DNA of 51,218 nt from Caulobacter sp. (GTDB taxonomy: Bacteria; Pseudomonadota; Alphaproteobacteria; Caulobacterales; Caulobacteraceae). Positions 7,456 to 16,019 of this stretch are shown piece by piece. Below the pieces are notes generated by a model that was not told the origin of the DNA, did not search any database, and saw only the letters and a list, made by a program, of their open reading frames with translations. The translations under genes and the position numbers were made by a program. Position 1 is the first letter of the stretch; each line of letters begins with the position of its first letter. Location: contig JAUSPV010000228.1 of the NCBI GenBank assembly GCA_030652755.1, positions 1 through 51,218 on the forward strand, read 5' to 3'.

Positions 7456-7467
7456 CTCGATATCGAG
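7456..7467. promoter_or_regulatory. Toxin-antitoxin operator palindrome CTCGATATCGAG
   Basis: A perfect 12-bp palindrome lies 1 bp before the GTG and 7 bp before the ATG start of the antitoxin gene, with an overlapping ATATC/GATAT repeat (7448-7452, 7459-7463). Ribbon-helix-helix antitoxins usually repress their own operon through such sites. Confidence 0.6.
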
Positions 7468-7474
7468 AGTGACC

Positions 7475-7762
7475 ATGCAGATCCTTCTCCACATCGACGA
7501 CGCTCTCGCCAGGCGGTTCAAGGAAGCCGTCCCCGCCCGCCAGCGCAGCGCCTATGTCCAGAAGCTCCTCGAAGCGGCCCTGCCGCCCGAGGACAAGGAC
7601 GCGCGCCTCGAGCGGATCGCCCGCGAGGTCGAGGCCGAGCTGGACGCCAATCCGGGCTTGCGGGAAGAGCAGCAAGCCTGGGTCGAGGCTGACCTCGACA
7701 GCTGGGACAATCTGCCCCCCTTCGAGTGGGAAGGCACCGGACTTGAGCCGCCTCCAGAATGA
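7475..7762 (+). CDS. MazE-like ribbon-helix-helix antitoxin
   Basis: This is the antitoxin partner of the downstream PemK/MazF toxin. The N-terminus MQILLHIDDALARRFKEAV, followed by SAYVQKLLEAALPP, is the strand-helix-helix of a ribbon-helix-helix DNA-binding dimer. The acidic C-terminal half (VEADLDSWDNLPPFEWEG) is the expected disordered toxin-neutralising tail. I choose the ATG at 7475. A GTG at 7469 would add two residues. The stop overlaps the toxin start by 4 bp (ATGA), which is typical of a coupled toxin-antitoxin operon. The overlapping palindrome suggests autorepression. Confidence 0.85.
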   Translation: MQILLHIDDALARRFKEAVPARQRSAYVQKLLEAALPPEDKDARLERIAREVEAELDANPGLREEQQAWVEADLDSWDNLPPFEWEGTGLEPPPE

Positions 7763-8079
7763 AACGCGGCGAAATCTGGTGGGCAGACCTCGAACCGGCG
7801 CGAGGCCGCGAAATCCGCAAGGTGAGACCCGTGGTCATCATGTCCGCGGCGGGGCTGGTCGCAGTCAGACACACCATAGTGGCCATTCCGTTGTCCACCG
7901 GACCAGCGCCACGCCCACCAGTCGTGGTTTCCGTCACTTCCGCCGGAGAACGGTCAGTCGCCGTCTGCGACCAGATCCGGTCGCTGGACCGCTCACGCTT
8001 CCTCAAGCAGGCCGGCGTGATGTCAGCGAGCGACCTTCTCCTCGTGTCGGAAGCCCTCTCCGCCGCCCTTGACCTCTAG
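7759..8079 (+). CDS. MazF/PemK-type endoribonuclease toxin
   Basis: The 106-residue protein matches the MazF/PemK fold, whose members cleave mRNA at short sequence motifs. It begins MKRGEIWWADLEPARGREIRKVRPVVIMS, containing the conserved RGE(I/V)W and the catalytic arginine in KVRPVV. The centre IVAIPLSTGP and the C-terminal VAVCDQIRSLDRSRF are also typical, with VCDQIRSLD carrying the second conserved element. Its start overlaps the antitoxin stop. Its stop TAG (8077-8079) overlaps the stop of the convergent P450 gene (8076-8078). All key residues appear intact, so an active toxin is expected. Confidence 0.93.
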   Translation: MKRGEIWWADLEPARGREIRKVRPVVIMSAAGLVAVRHTIVAIPLSTGPAPRPPVVVSVTSAGERSVAVCDQIRSLDRSRFLKQAGVMSASDLLLVSEALSAALDL

Positions 8080-9419
8080 GCCGCCTTCCGCTCCGGCGTG
8101 AAGCTGACGTCCAGCTTGCGGATCGCGTGGACGAAGTTGTTGGGCGCGATGTCGATCTCGCCGGTCCAGCGCATGTCCGGGAAGCGGGCCAGGATCTGGC
8201 GATAGGCCTCCTCCAACTGAATCTGCGCCACCCGCTTGCCGATGCAGGTGTGCGGGCCGTAGCCGAAGGCGATGTGCTTGTCGGCGTTGGCGCGGGTGAC
8301 GTCGAGCCGGTCGGGGTCGGCGAACACCGCCGCGTCCCGGTTGGCGGCGCCGTAGTACATGATGACCTTCTCGCCCTCGGCGATCTTCTGACCGTTGAGC
8401 TCGGTGTCGCAGGTGGCGGTGCGGCGCATGTAGATCACCGGGCTGACCATGCGGATAAACTCATTGACGGCGCCCGGCATCAGGGCCGGGTTGGCGATGA
8501 GCTTGGCCCGCTCGTCGGGGAACTCGGTCAGCAGCTTCATCGAGCCGGACAGGGTGTTTCGGGTGGTGTCGTTGCCGGCGAACACGATCAGCAGCCAGGA
8601 GCCGTCGAGGTACTCGTCGCTGAGCAGGTCGCCGTCGACCTGGGCGCGGGCGATGGCGGTCAGCAGATCCTGCTGCGGATCGGCGCGGCGCTTGTGGAGC
8701 ATGTGCCGGCCGTATTCGAACATCTCCTCCACGTTCGAATTGAAGTCGGCGATGAACTGCATCAGCTCCAGCGTCGGCGTCATGCCCTCGGTCGCGGAGC
8801 GCATGGCCATGTTCTGGGCCTCTTCGAGGTAGTGCATCCAGGTCAGGAACTTCGGGCGGTCCGGCTCGGGCACGCCGAGGATCTCGCACAGGGTGAACAG
8901 CGGCAGGACGGAGGAGAAGTCCTCGACGAGGTCGGTCTGGCCCTTGTGGGCCATGGCGTCGAGCAGGCGGGTCACCTCGCCCTTCACCCGCTCGCCGACG
9001 CCGCGCAGGTAGCTGGGCGTGAAATAGGGCATGTGCTCGCGGCGCAGCTGCAGGTGATGCGGCGCGTCGAGGTTGATCATCGCGTCCATCGAGGCGCGGT
9101 AAAGCAACGCATGGCGCGCCTCGGGCCGGCCGGCGGCCATCAGGATGCCGCCGCGCTGGCTGGAGTAGGTCGTCGGGTCGCCGTTGACGGCCATGACGTC
9201 CTCGTGGCGAGTCACCGCCCAGAAGCCGGGACCGTCCATGCGCGTCTCGGGATGCCACATCACCGGGGCCTCGGACCGAAGGCGGGCGTAGCCGGCGTAG
9301 GGCTGGCCTTTGCTGAAGGCGGCGATGTCGGTGAGGTCGACCCCCTCCAGCGTCGGATAGCGGGTCCCGAACGTCGGCCCCGCGCGGCCTTCGACCGCAG
9401 TTTGGCTGATCAGTTCCAT
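8076..9419 (-). CDS. Cytochrome P450
   Basis: This soluble class I bacterial P450 of 447 residues would hydroxylate an unactivated carbon using electrons from a ferredoxin, which is not encoded here. The heme loop FGYGPHTCIGKR places the axial cysteine at residue 392. The I-helix oxygen-activation motif is AGNDTTR, the K-helix reads EFIRMVSPV, and YMRRTATCD follows. The sequence feel is close to CYP families that oxidise terminal methyl groups of steroids, terpenes or fatty acids (CYP124/125/142-like), but this is an impression. It is divergent from the GMC oxidoreductase across 184 bp, which probably contains both promoters. The ATG at 9419 follows GAGAGGAA. Confidence 0.95.
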   Translation of the reverse strand: MELISQTAVEGRAGPTFGTRYPTLEGVDLTDIAAFSKGQPYAGYARLRSEAPVMWHPETRMDGPGFWAVTRHEDVMAVNGDPTTYSSQRGGILMAAGRPEARHALLYRASMDAMINLDAPHHLQLRREHMPYFTPSYLRGVGERVKGEVTRLLDAMAHKGQTDLVEDFSSVLPLFTLCEILGVPEPDRPKFLTWMHYLEEAQNMAMRSATEGMTPTLELMQFIADFNSNVEEMFEYGRHMLHKRRADPQQDLLTAIARAQVDGDLLSDEYLDGSWLLIVFAGNDTTRNTLSGSMKLLTEFPDERAKLIANPALMPGAVNEFIRMVSPVIYMRRTATCDTELNGQKIAEGEKVIMYYGAANRDAAVFADPDRLDVTRANADKHIAFGYGPHTCIGKRVAQIQLEEAYRQILARFPDMRWTGEIDIAPNNFVHAIRKLDVSFTPERKAA

Positions 9420-9442
9420 CGCCGCTTCCTCTCAAGTTTATC

Positions 9443-9483
9443 GTTGCCGGGACAAGCGTAGTGCGTCCGGGCGCGGCGGCAAC
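9443..9483. promoter_or_regulatory. Inverted repeat in the P450/GMC divergent promoter region
   Basis: GTTGCCG (9443-9449) and CGGCAAC (9477-9483) are perfect 7-bp arms 27 bp apart in the intergenic region shared by the P450 and GMC genes. They may be two half-sites for a regulator, for example the XRE protein further right. The spacing is long, so this is weak. Confidence 0.25.
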
Positions 9484-9603
9484 AATGACGTCGCGGCAGC
9501 TTCCGCAACGTCGCCCTTCCCTTCTCCCCTTCCGCGCCCGTAAGGTGATCGCCGATCAGGCGCGCGATAGACGCTGCCGGTCGGCGAGGAACAGGGAACG
9601 GGC

Positions 9604-11274
9604 ATGAGCGACATCATCGAGGCGGACTACATCATCGTCGGCGCCGGCAGCGCCGGCTGCGTCCTGGCCAACCGTCTGAGCGCGGATGGCAAGAGCAAGG
9701 TGCTGCTCCTGGAAGCCGGCGGCGACGACCGGCCGATGAAGAATCCCGGCCAGTTCATGTCCAATGTCATGATCCATGTGCCGGTCGGCTACTCGCAGAC
9801 CCTGAAGGATCCCAAGGTCAACTGGCTCTACGCCACCGAGCCCGATCCCGGCACCGGCGGCCGCAGCCATGTCTGGCCGCGCGGCAAGGTTCTGGGCGGC
9901 TCGTCCTCGATCAACGGCCTGCTCTACATTCGCGGCCAGCACGCCGACTACGACAACTGGCGGCAGATGGGCTGCGAAGGCTGGGCCTGGGACGACGTCC
10001 TGCCCTACTTCCTGCGCTCGCAGCATCAGGAGCGCGGCGCCGGCGACTGGCACGCCTCGGGCGGCCCGCTGAACGTCTCCGACGTGACCACGAAACACCC
10101 GGTCTCGGACGCGGTGATCGACGCCTGCGAGCAGGCCGGCATCCCCCGCGTGTCCGACGTCAACGCCGGCGACCAGGAAGGCGCGACCTACTATCAGCTG
10201 ACGGTGAAGAACGGGCAGCGCTGCTCGGCCGCCGTCGCCTACCTGCATCCGGCCATGAACCGCGCCAACCTGCGGGTCGAGACCAACGCCCTGGCCTCGC
10301 GCGTCCGGTTCGAGGGCAAGCGCGCGGTCGGCGTCGAATTCACCCAGAACGGCGTCAAGCGCGTCGCCAAGGCCAAGGCGGAGGTCATCCTGGCCGGCGG
10401 GGCGGTGAACTCGCCCCAGCTCTTGCAACTGTCGGGCGTGGGCCCCGGCGCCCTGCTGCGCGAGCACGGCATCGCGGTCGTGTCCGACCTGCCCGGCGTC
10501 GGCGAGAACCTGCAGGATCACTATGTGATGAGCGTCCGCTACCGGCTGAAGCCGGGCGTGGTGTCCGTCAACGAACTGACCCGCGGGCCGCGCTTCATCG
10601 GCGAAGCGATGAAGTTCCTGTTCCAGCGCAAGGGCCTTCTGACCCTGTCGGCGGCGCATATCGCGGTGTTCTGCAAGTCGCGGCCCGACCTGGCCCACCC
10701 CGACATCCAGTACCACATCCTGCCCGCCACCATGGACGCCGAGAAGCTGGCCAACGAGCAGAAGATGGAGCTGGAAGGCGCGCCGGGCCTGACCATCGCC
10801 CCCTGCCAGCTGCGGCCGGAAAGCCGCGGCCACATCAGGATCAAGTCCGCCGACCCGACCGCTCACCCGGCCATCTTCGCCAACTACCTGGCCGACAGCC
10901 TCGACCAGGAAGTCGCCGTCGCCTCCCTGAGGATCGGCCGCCAGATCGCCGAACAGCCGGCGCTTGCGCCCTACATCGATCACGAGATGAACCCGGGCCC
11001 GGACTTCCAGAGCGACGAGATGCTGCTGGAGTACGCCCGCGCCGCCGGCACGACGATCTACCACCCGGTCGGCACCTGCCAGATGGGCCATGGCCCGCAG
11101 GCGGTGGTCGACCCGCAACTGCGCGTCCACGGCGTGGAGGGCCTGCGCGTCGTCGACGCCTCGGTCATGCCGCGCCTGATCAGCGGCAACACCAACGCCC
11201 CGACCATGATGATCGCCGAGAAGGCCGCCGACATGATCCTGGGCAAGGCCGCCGCATCCGCCCTCGCCGCCTAG
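9604..11274 (+). CDS. GMC-family FAD-dependent alcohol oxidoreductase
   Basis: The 556-residue enzyme belongs to the glucose-methanol-choline family, which oxidises primary alcohols to aldehydes. The FAD-binding motif [19 protein letters not shown] is at the N-terminus, with [18 protein letters not shown] (GMC signature 1) near residue 100 and [16 protein letters not shown] (signature 2) near residue 270. The catalytic His487 sits in [10 protein letters not shown], with the partner asparagine in [10 protein letters not shown] near 529-531. It is the first gene of a run with the acyl-CoA synthetase (35-bp gap) and the AtuA-like gene. The natural role is probably oxidation of the alcohol made by the P450, which is an inference. 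Confidence 0.94.
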   Translation: MSDIIEADYIIVGAGSAGCVLANRLSADGKSKVLLLEAGGDDRPMKNPGQFMSNVMIHVPVGYSQTLKDPKVNWLYATEPDPGTGGRSHVWPRGKVLGGSSSINGLLYIRGQHADYDNWRQMGCEGWAWDDVLPYFLRSQHQERGAGDWHASGGPLNVSDVTTKHPVSDAVIDACEQAGIPRVSDVNAGDQEGATYYQLTVKNGQRCSAAVAYLHPAMNRANLRVETNALASRVRFEGKRAVGVEFTQNGVKRVAKAKAEVILAGGAVNSPQLLQLSGVGPGALLREHGIAVVSDLPGVGENLQDHYVMSVRYRLKPGVVSVNELTRGPRFIGEAMKFLFQRKGLLTLSAAHIAVFCKSRPDLAHPDIQYHILPATMDAEKLANEQKMELEGAPGLTIAPCQLRPESRGHIRIKSADPTAHPAIFANYLADSLDQEVAVASLRIGRQIAEQPALAPYIDHEMNPGPDFQSDEMLLEYARAAGTTIYHPVGTCQMGHGPQAVVDPQLRVHGVEGLRVVDASVMPRLISGNTNAPTMMIAEKAADMILGKAAASALAA

Positions 11275-11309
11275 CCCGTCAAACACACCACTCCAGTCGA
11301 AGCGACACC

Positions 11310-12848
11310 ATGCATCCCCACGCCCACGCCCAGACCCACCCTGACCGCGCCGCCTATATCATGGCGGGCTCCGGCGAGACGGTGACCTACAAGCAGCTCG
11401 ACGAGCGGTCGAACCAGGGCGCGCATCTGTTCCGTTCGCTCGGCCTGAAGCCCGGCGACGTCATCGCCATCTTCATGGACAACAGCCCGCGGTACTTCGA
11501 GATCGCCTGGGCCGCCCAGCGTTCGGGCCTCTACTACACCTGCATCTCGTCGAAGCTGACGGCGAGCGAGGTCGAGTACATCGTCAAGGACTGCGACGCG
11601 AAGGTGTTCATCACCTCGGCCTCGATGGGCGCCATCGCCGACGAGATGCCGGCCCTCATTCCGGGCCTGAAGTTCTACATGTGCGGCGGCGCCCGCGGAC
11701 CGTACGAGAGCTTCGAGACGGCGCGCGACGCCATGCCGACCACCCGGATCGCCGACGAGACCGCCGGCTCCGACATGCTCTACTCCTCGGGCACCACCGG
11801 GCGACCCAAGGGCGTCAAGCCGATGCTGACCGGCGCGGCGATCGATGAGCCCAACGCCCTGTTCATGATGTCCCAGGGTCTGTTCGGGTTCACCCCGGAC
11901 AGCATCTACATCTCGCCGGCGCCGCTCTATCACGCGGCTCCGCTGCGCTGGTGCATGACCGTCCAGAAGCTGGGCGGCACGGTCATTGTGATGGAACGCT
12001 TCGATCCGGAGGCCATGCTGGCGCTGATCGAGAAGTACAAGGTCGACTGCGGCCAGTTCGTTCCGACGCACTTCGTGCGGCTGCTCAAGCTGCCGGCAGA
12101 CGTGCGGGCGAAGTACGATGTCTCCTCGTTGCGCTCGGCGGTGCACGCCGCCGCCCCCTGCCCCGTCCCGGTCAAGGAACAGATGATCGCCTGGTGGGGG
12201 CCGGTCATCCACGAGTACTACGCCGGCACCGAGGGCAACGGCTTCTGCTACATCGGCTCGGCCGACTGGCTGGCGCACAAGGGCTCGGTCGGCAAGGCCG
12301 TGCTGGGCGAGCTGCGCATCTGCGACGAGGAGGGCGATCCGCTGCCGCCTCGCCAGGAGGGTCAGGTCTATTTCGAGAACGGCCCGCCCATCAACTATCA
12401 CAACGACCCGGCCAAGACGGCCGAGAGCTACAACAAGCACGGCTGGACCAGCCTGGGCGACGTGGGCTGGGTGGACGAGGACGGCTTCCTCTACCTGACC
12501 GACCGCAAGAGCTTCATGATCATTTCCGGCGGGGTGAACATCTATCCGCAGGAGATCGAGAACCTGCTGATCGGCCACCCGAAGGTGGCCGACGTCGCCG
12601 TTGTCGGCGGCCCTGACGAGGAGATGGGCGAGAAGGTCATCGCGGTGATCCAGCCCGCCAACTGGGCCGACGCCGGCGATGACCTGCGGGCCGAGCTGCT
12701 TGCCTACGCCAAGGCCAACCTCAGTCACGTGAAGTCCCCGCGCCAGCTCGACTTCATGGAGGAGCTGCCTCGCCACGCCACCGGCAAGCTCTACAAGCGC
12801 CTGATCCGTGACGCCTACTGGGGCAAGGCCGACGCCAAGATCGTCTGA
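11310..12848 (+). CDS. Acyl-CoA synthetase (AMP-binding enzyme)
   Basis: The 512-residue ligase activates a carboxylic acid to its CoA thioester through an acyl-adenylate. The P-loop YSSGTTGRPKGVKPML is near residue 155. The adenine-binding region is HEYYAGTEG, the hinge is GDVGWVDEDGFLYLTDRKS, and the C-terminal catalytic lysine lies in HATGKLYKR. The length and the FadD/Acs-like SGGVNIYPQEIENLL segment fit enzymes acting on medium-chain, aryl or terpenoid acids. The stop overlaps the next start by 1 bp (TGATG at 12846-12850), so it is translationally coupled to the AtuA-like gene. Confidence 0.94.
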   Translation: MHPHAHAQTHPDRAAYIMAGSGETVTYKQLDERSNQGAHLFRSLGLKPGDVIAIFMDNSPRYFEIAWAAQRSGLYYTCISSKLTASEVEYIVKDCDAKVFITSASMGAIADEMPALIPGLKFYMCGGARGPYESFETARDAMPTTRIADETAGSDMLYSSGTTGRPKGVKPMLTGAAIDEPNALFMMSQGLFGFTPDSIYISPAPLYHAAPLRWCMTVQKLGGTVIVMERFDPEAMLALIEKYKVDCGQFVPTHFVRLLKLPADVRAKYDVSSLRSAVHAAAPCPVPVKEQMIAWWGPVIHEYYAGTEGNGFCYIGSADWLAHKGSVGKAVLGELRICDEEGDPLPPRQEGQVYFENGPPINYHNDPAKTAESYNKHGWTSLGDVGWVDEDGFLYLTDRKSFMIISGGVNIYPQEIENLLIGHPKVADVAVVGGPDEEMGEKVIAVIQPANWADAGDDLRAELLAYAKANLSHVKSPRQLDFMEELPRHATGKLYKRLIRDAYWGKADAKIV

Positions 12849-14659
12849 TGACGAAGATCGTACGCATCGGCGGGGCCGGCGGGTTCCTGGGGGACTCGTC
12901 GGTGGCCGCGCCCCAGCTGCTTCGTGGCGGGCGGCTGGACTACATGATCCTCGACTATCTGGCGGAGGCGACGATGTCGTCGCTGGGACAGCTGCGCGCG
13001 GCGCGGCCGGACCAGGGCTACGCCCGCGACTTCACAGACTGGGTGTGGAAGGACAACCTGCGTGAGCTGAAGGCGCAGGGGGTGAGGATCGTCACCAACG
13101 CCGGCGGCCTGAACCCGCGCGCCTGCCGCGAGCGGATGGAAAAGCTGGCCGCCGAGGCCGGGCTTTCCTTCAAGATCGCCATCGTCGAGGGCGACGACCT
13201 CGCCGGGCGGTTGGACGATCTGAAGGCGCGCGGCCTGACCGAGATGTTCACCGGCGCCCCCTTCCCTGATCCGGGCAAGGTGTTCAGCGCCAACGCCTAT
13301 TTCGGGGCCGAGCCGATCGCGGCGGCGCTGGCGGCCGGCGCGGACATGGTCATCACCGGGCGGGTGGTCGACAGCGCCCTGGCGCTGGGGCCGCTCATGC
13401 ATGAGTTCGGCTGGACGGCGGAAGACCACGACCTGCTGTCGGCGGGCTCGCTGGCCGGCCATGTCATCGAGTGCGGCGCCCAGGCGACCGGCGGGCTGTT
13501 CACCGACTGGGAGGACGTCCCGGACTGGGCCCACATCGGCTATCCGGTGATCGAGTGCCACGCCGACGGCAGCTTCATCGTCACCAAGCCAGAAGGCACG
13601 GGCGGCCTGGTCTCCCCCGCCGCCGTGGCCGAGCAGATCCTCTACGAGGTCGGCGATCCGCAAGGCTACGCGCTGCCGGACGTGGTCTGCGACTTCACGC
13701 AGGTGACGGTCGAACAGGTCGGCGAGCACCGGGTGCGGGTCACCGGGGCCAAGGGCTATCCGCCGAGCGACCGCTACAAGGTCTGCGTGACCTTCGGCGA
13801 TGGCTTCCGCTTCATCGGGGCCAGCCCGGTGGTCGGCCGCGACGCCGCCGCCAAGGGCAAGCGCCAGTCCGAGGCGATGCTTGAGCGGATCGGCGAGATG
13901 CTGCGCGACCGCAACCTGCCGCCGCTGCGCGACAGCCGCATCGAGATCCTGGGCGCCGAGGCCAGCTACGGCGCCAACGCCAGCGCGGCGGCGCGAGCCG
14001 TGCGCGAGGTCGTCTGCCGCATCGGGGCCGAACACGAGAGCGCCGAGGCGCTGGGGCTGATGATGCGGGAGTTCGCCTCCCCTACCACCTCGATGAGCGT
14101 CGGCACCACCGGCTGGTTCGGCGGCGCGCCGACCATCACCCCGGTGTCGCGGGTGTTCTCCATCCTGCTGCCGAGGCCGGAGGTGGCGGCGATCGTCTCG
14201 CTGGGCGACCAGACGCTGACCATCGTTCCCGACTCGCCCGCCCGCGCCTTCAACGTCGCCGATGTCATCGCGCCGCCGGTTCCGGCAGATCCGGAGCCGG
14301 AAGCGGACATGGTCACCGTGCCGCTGATCGACGTCGCCTGGGCCCGGTCAGGCGACAAGGGCGACGCCTTCAACATCGGCGTCATCGCGCGGCGTCCCGA
14401 GCTGCTGCCGTGGATCCGCGCCGGACTGTCCGAGGACCGCGTCAAGGCCTGGTTCGCGCATGAGTTCGAAGGGGCGAGCGCTCCGAAGGTCATCCGCTAC
14501 GAGCTGCCGGGCATGGACGCCATCAACCTGCACTGCATCCAGGCGCTGGGCGGTGGCCAGTTCTCCAGCCTGCGTCTCGACCCGCTGGCCAAGGGCAAGG
14601 CGCAGCAGCTACTGGACATCGGCATCGACATTCCGAGGGCGCTCGCGGCCGGACGCTAG
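12848..14659 (+). CDS. AtuA-like acyclic terpene utilisation protein (DUF1446)
   Basis: The 603-residue protein has two parts. The N-terminal ~450 residues are the DUF1446/AtuA domain, beginning RIGGAGGFLGDSSVAAPQLL and containing LDYLAEATMS, TNAGGLNPRAC and a conserved GRVVDSALALGPL segment. The last ~100 residues (DVAWARSGDKGDAFNIGVIA to the end) are the small ferredoxin-like AtuA C-terminal domain, with NLHCIQALGGGQFSSLRLD. AtuA is named from the Pseudomonas acyclic terpene (citronellol/geraniol) pathway, but its reaction is not established. Coupling to an acyl-CoA synthetase suggests it acts on a CoA ester. Confidence 0.92.
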   Translation: MTKIVRIGGAGGFLGDSSVAAPQLLRGGRLDYMILDYLAEATMSSLGQLRAARPDQGYARDFTDWVWKDNLRELKAQGVRIVTNAGGLNPRACRERMEKLAAEAGLSFKIAIVEGDDLAGRLDDLKARGLTEMFTGAPFPDPGKVFSANAYFGAEPIAAALAAGADMVITGRVVDSALALGPLMHEFGWTAEDHDLLSAGSLAGHVIECGAQATGGLFTDWEDVPDWAHIGYPVIECHADGSFIVTKPEGTGGLVSPAAVAEQILYEVGDPQGYALPDVVCDFTQVTVEQVGEHRVRVTGAKGYPPSDRYKVCVTFGDGFRFIGASPVVGRDAAAKGKRQSEAMLERIGEMLRDRNLPPLRDSRIEILGAEASYGANASAAARAVREVVCRIGAEHESAEALGLMMREFASPTTSMSVGTTGWFGGAPTITPVSRVFSILLPRPEVAAIVSLGDQTLTIVPDSPARAFNVADVIAPPVPADPEPEADMVTVPLIDVAWARSGDKGDAFNIGVIARRPELLPWIRAGLSEDRVKAWFAHEFEGASAPKVIRYELPGMDAINLHCIQALGGGQFSSLRLDPLAKGKAQQLLDIGIDIPRALAAGR

Positions 14660-14738
14660 CGACCGCTTGCCTGCCGTGGCGGCGCCGCGTTCAACTGCCG
14701 CCTGACGACCCACAACGACAAACCCAGAGAAACACTCC

Positions 14739-15227
14739 ATGTCGAAGCCGCTTCGCGCCCACACCGCCGTCGGAGAAGAGTATCTGGCCAAGGGCACGGT
14801 CGAGGTCAGGCACGCCTTCCCTTTTCCGCCGTCGGCGGTCTGGGCGGCGCTGCTGGATGGCGAGGCCTGGACGCAATGGCTGCCGATCACCAAGGTGACC
14901 TGGACCAGCCCCAAACCCTTCGCCGTCGGCACGACGCGCACGGTCGAGGTCGGGCCGCAGGTTATCGAGGAAACGTTCTTCGCCTGGGACGACGGCAGCC
15001 GCATGGCCTTCCGCTTCGAACGCTCGTCCCTGCCGCTGTCGGCGGCCGTCGAGGACTATCGCGTCGTTCCGACCGCCGGCGGCTGTGAGCTGATCTGGTT
15101 GGGCAAGGCCAGCGCGCCCTTCCCGCTCGGCTGGCTGATCACCCGTCAGCTGGCCGGCGGCCTGCGCGCCGGGATGCCCAAGCTCCAGGCCCTGATCGCC
15201 TCCGACCCCAAGCGGTTCGGCCTCTAG
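14739..15227 (+). CDS. SRPBCC (START/Bet v1-like) family protein
   Basis: The 162-residue protein has the helix-grip fold pattern VEVRHAFPFPPSAVWAALLDGEAWTQWLP, with the expected HAFPFPPSAVW motif. The later elements WDDGSRMAFRFERS and VEDYRVVPTAGGCELIWLG are also present. The C-terminal helix (GLRAGMPKLQALIASD) would cap a hydrophobic pocket. Such proteins bind hydrophobic ligands or act as cyclases, but no catalytic residue can be assigned. It lies 79 bp after the AtuA-like gene on the same strand and could be the last gene of that operon. Its stop overlaps that of the convergent thioesterase-like gene (15224-15227). Confidence 0.88.
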   Translation: MSKPLRAHTAVGEEYLAKGTVEVRHAFPFPPSAVWAALLDGEAWTQWLPITKVTWTSPKPFAVGTTRTVEVGPQVIEETFFAWDDGSRMAFRFERSSLPLSAAVEDYRVVPTAGGCELIWLGKASAPFPLGWLITRQLAGGLRAGMPKLQALIASDPKRFGL

Positions 15228-16006
15228 CCCCGCTTCTCGATCAGCACGCTCTGCACCGCCCGGCCGAAATAGCCGTCGCGGTCGGCCAGCCGGGCGAAGG
15301 CCACCGCCCCGCCGCTGTCGCCCATCCAGGTCTCGGCGTCGAGCAGGATCCACTCGCCGACCGGCTCGCGGGCGAAGCTGACGGTCAGGTCGCCGTTGAT
15401 GTAGGTCCAGTTGCGGAAGTCCACGACCGACGAGACGCCGTTGCAGAAGTCGGCCGTGAGGGCCGCGCGCATCAACGGCGTGGTCGCCTCGCTCCGCACC
15501 ATGGCCCGGTCCATCCGGAACCAGACCGCCGCCGGGCCAGGCTGGCCCCATTCCCCACTCACCAGTTTCGTCGACAGGCCGGACCCGAAGCCGTGAGGAT
15601 TGAAGCCCGGGCTGCGCGGTTCGCCGGCTTCGGGAACGTCGAACTCCAGCGGACGGAAACCCTGATGCTCGGGCAGGTCCTGCGCCTCGGTCCGCAGCTT
15701 CAGCACGCTGGCCCGGACGCATTCCTTGCCCTCGTGCAGCAGGCGCACCTGCAGCAGCTGGATCTTGCGGCCCTCGCGGACCACCTCGGTCTCGATATCC
15801 AGCGTGGCCACCGGCACCGGCCGCAGCAGATCGACGGTCAGGCGCGCGACCCGCATCGGCCGCGCCGTCGGAAAGGCCTCCGCCGCCCGCGCGACGAGCG
15901 CCGTCGGAGCGCCGCCGTGCTGCATCGTCGGGTCCCAGGGGCCGGCGGAGAAGGGCGTGGCGGTCACGCGGCTCCCGTCGATATGGAACACGTACTCGTC
16001 GCTCAC
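15224..16006 (-). CDS. Thioesterase family protein (TesB-like double hotdog)
   Basis: The 260-residue protein resembles acyl-CoA thioesterases of the double-hotdog type (4HBT_3/TesB-like). The N-terminal domain has PFSAGPWDPTMQHGGAPTALVARA, where the QHGG turn is a family hallmark. It is followed by RVARLTVDLLRPVP and IQLLQVRLLHEGKECVRASV. The C-terminal domain contains ALTADFCNGVSSVVDFRNWTYINGDLTVSF, with the usual aspartate and NGD elements. It would hydrolyse an acyl-CoA of unknown chain type. It lies 13 bp downstream of the XRE regulator on the same strand, so the two may be one unit. Confidence 0.88.
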   Translation of the reverse strand: MSDEYVFHIDGSRVTATPFSAGPWDPTMQHGGAPTALVARAAEAFPTARPMRVARLTVDLLRPVPVATLDIETEVVREGRKIQLLQVRLLHEGKECVRASVLKLRTEAQDLPEHQGFRPLEFDVPEAGEPRSPGFNPHGFGSGLSTKLVSGEWGQPGPAAVWFRMDRAMVRSEATTPLMRAALTADFCNGVSSVVDFRNWTYINGDLTVSFAREPVGEWILLDAETWMGDSGGAVAFARLADRDGYFGRAVQSVLIEKRG

Positions 16007-16019
16007 CCCGTCCCCCGAT

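Noticed and set aside
9604..11286. Long open frames on the strand opposite the GMC and acyl-CoA synthetase genes (500-580 codons)
   Set aside because: They are GC-rich shadow frames with Ala/Gly/Val/Asp/His-biased composition and no domain motifs, while the opposite frames carry clear enzyme signatures.
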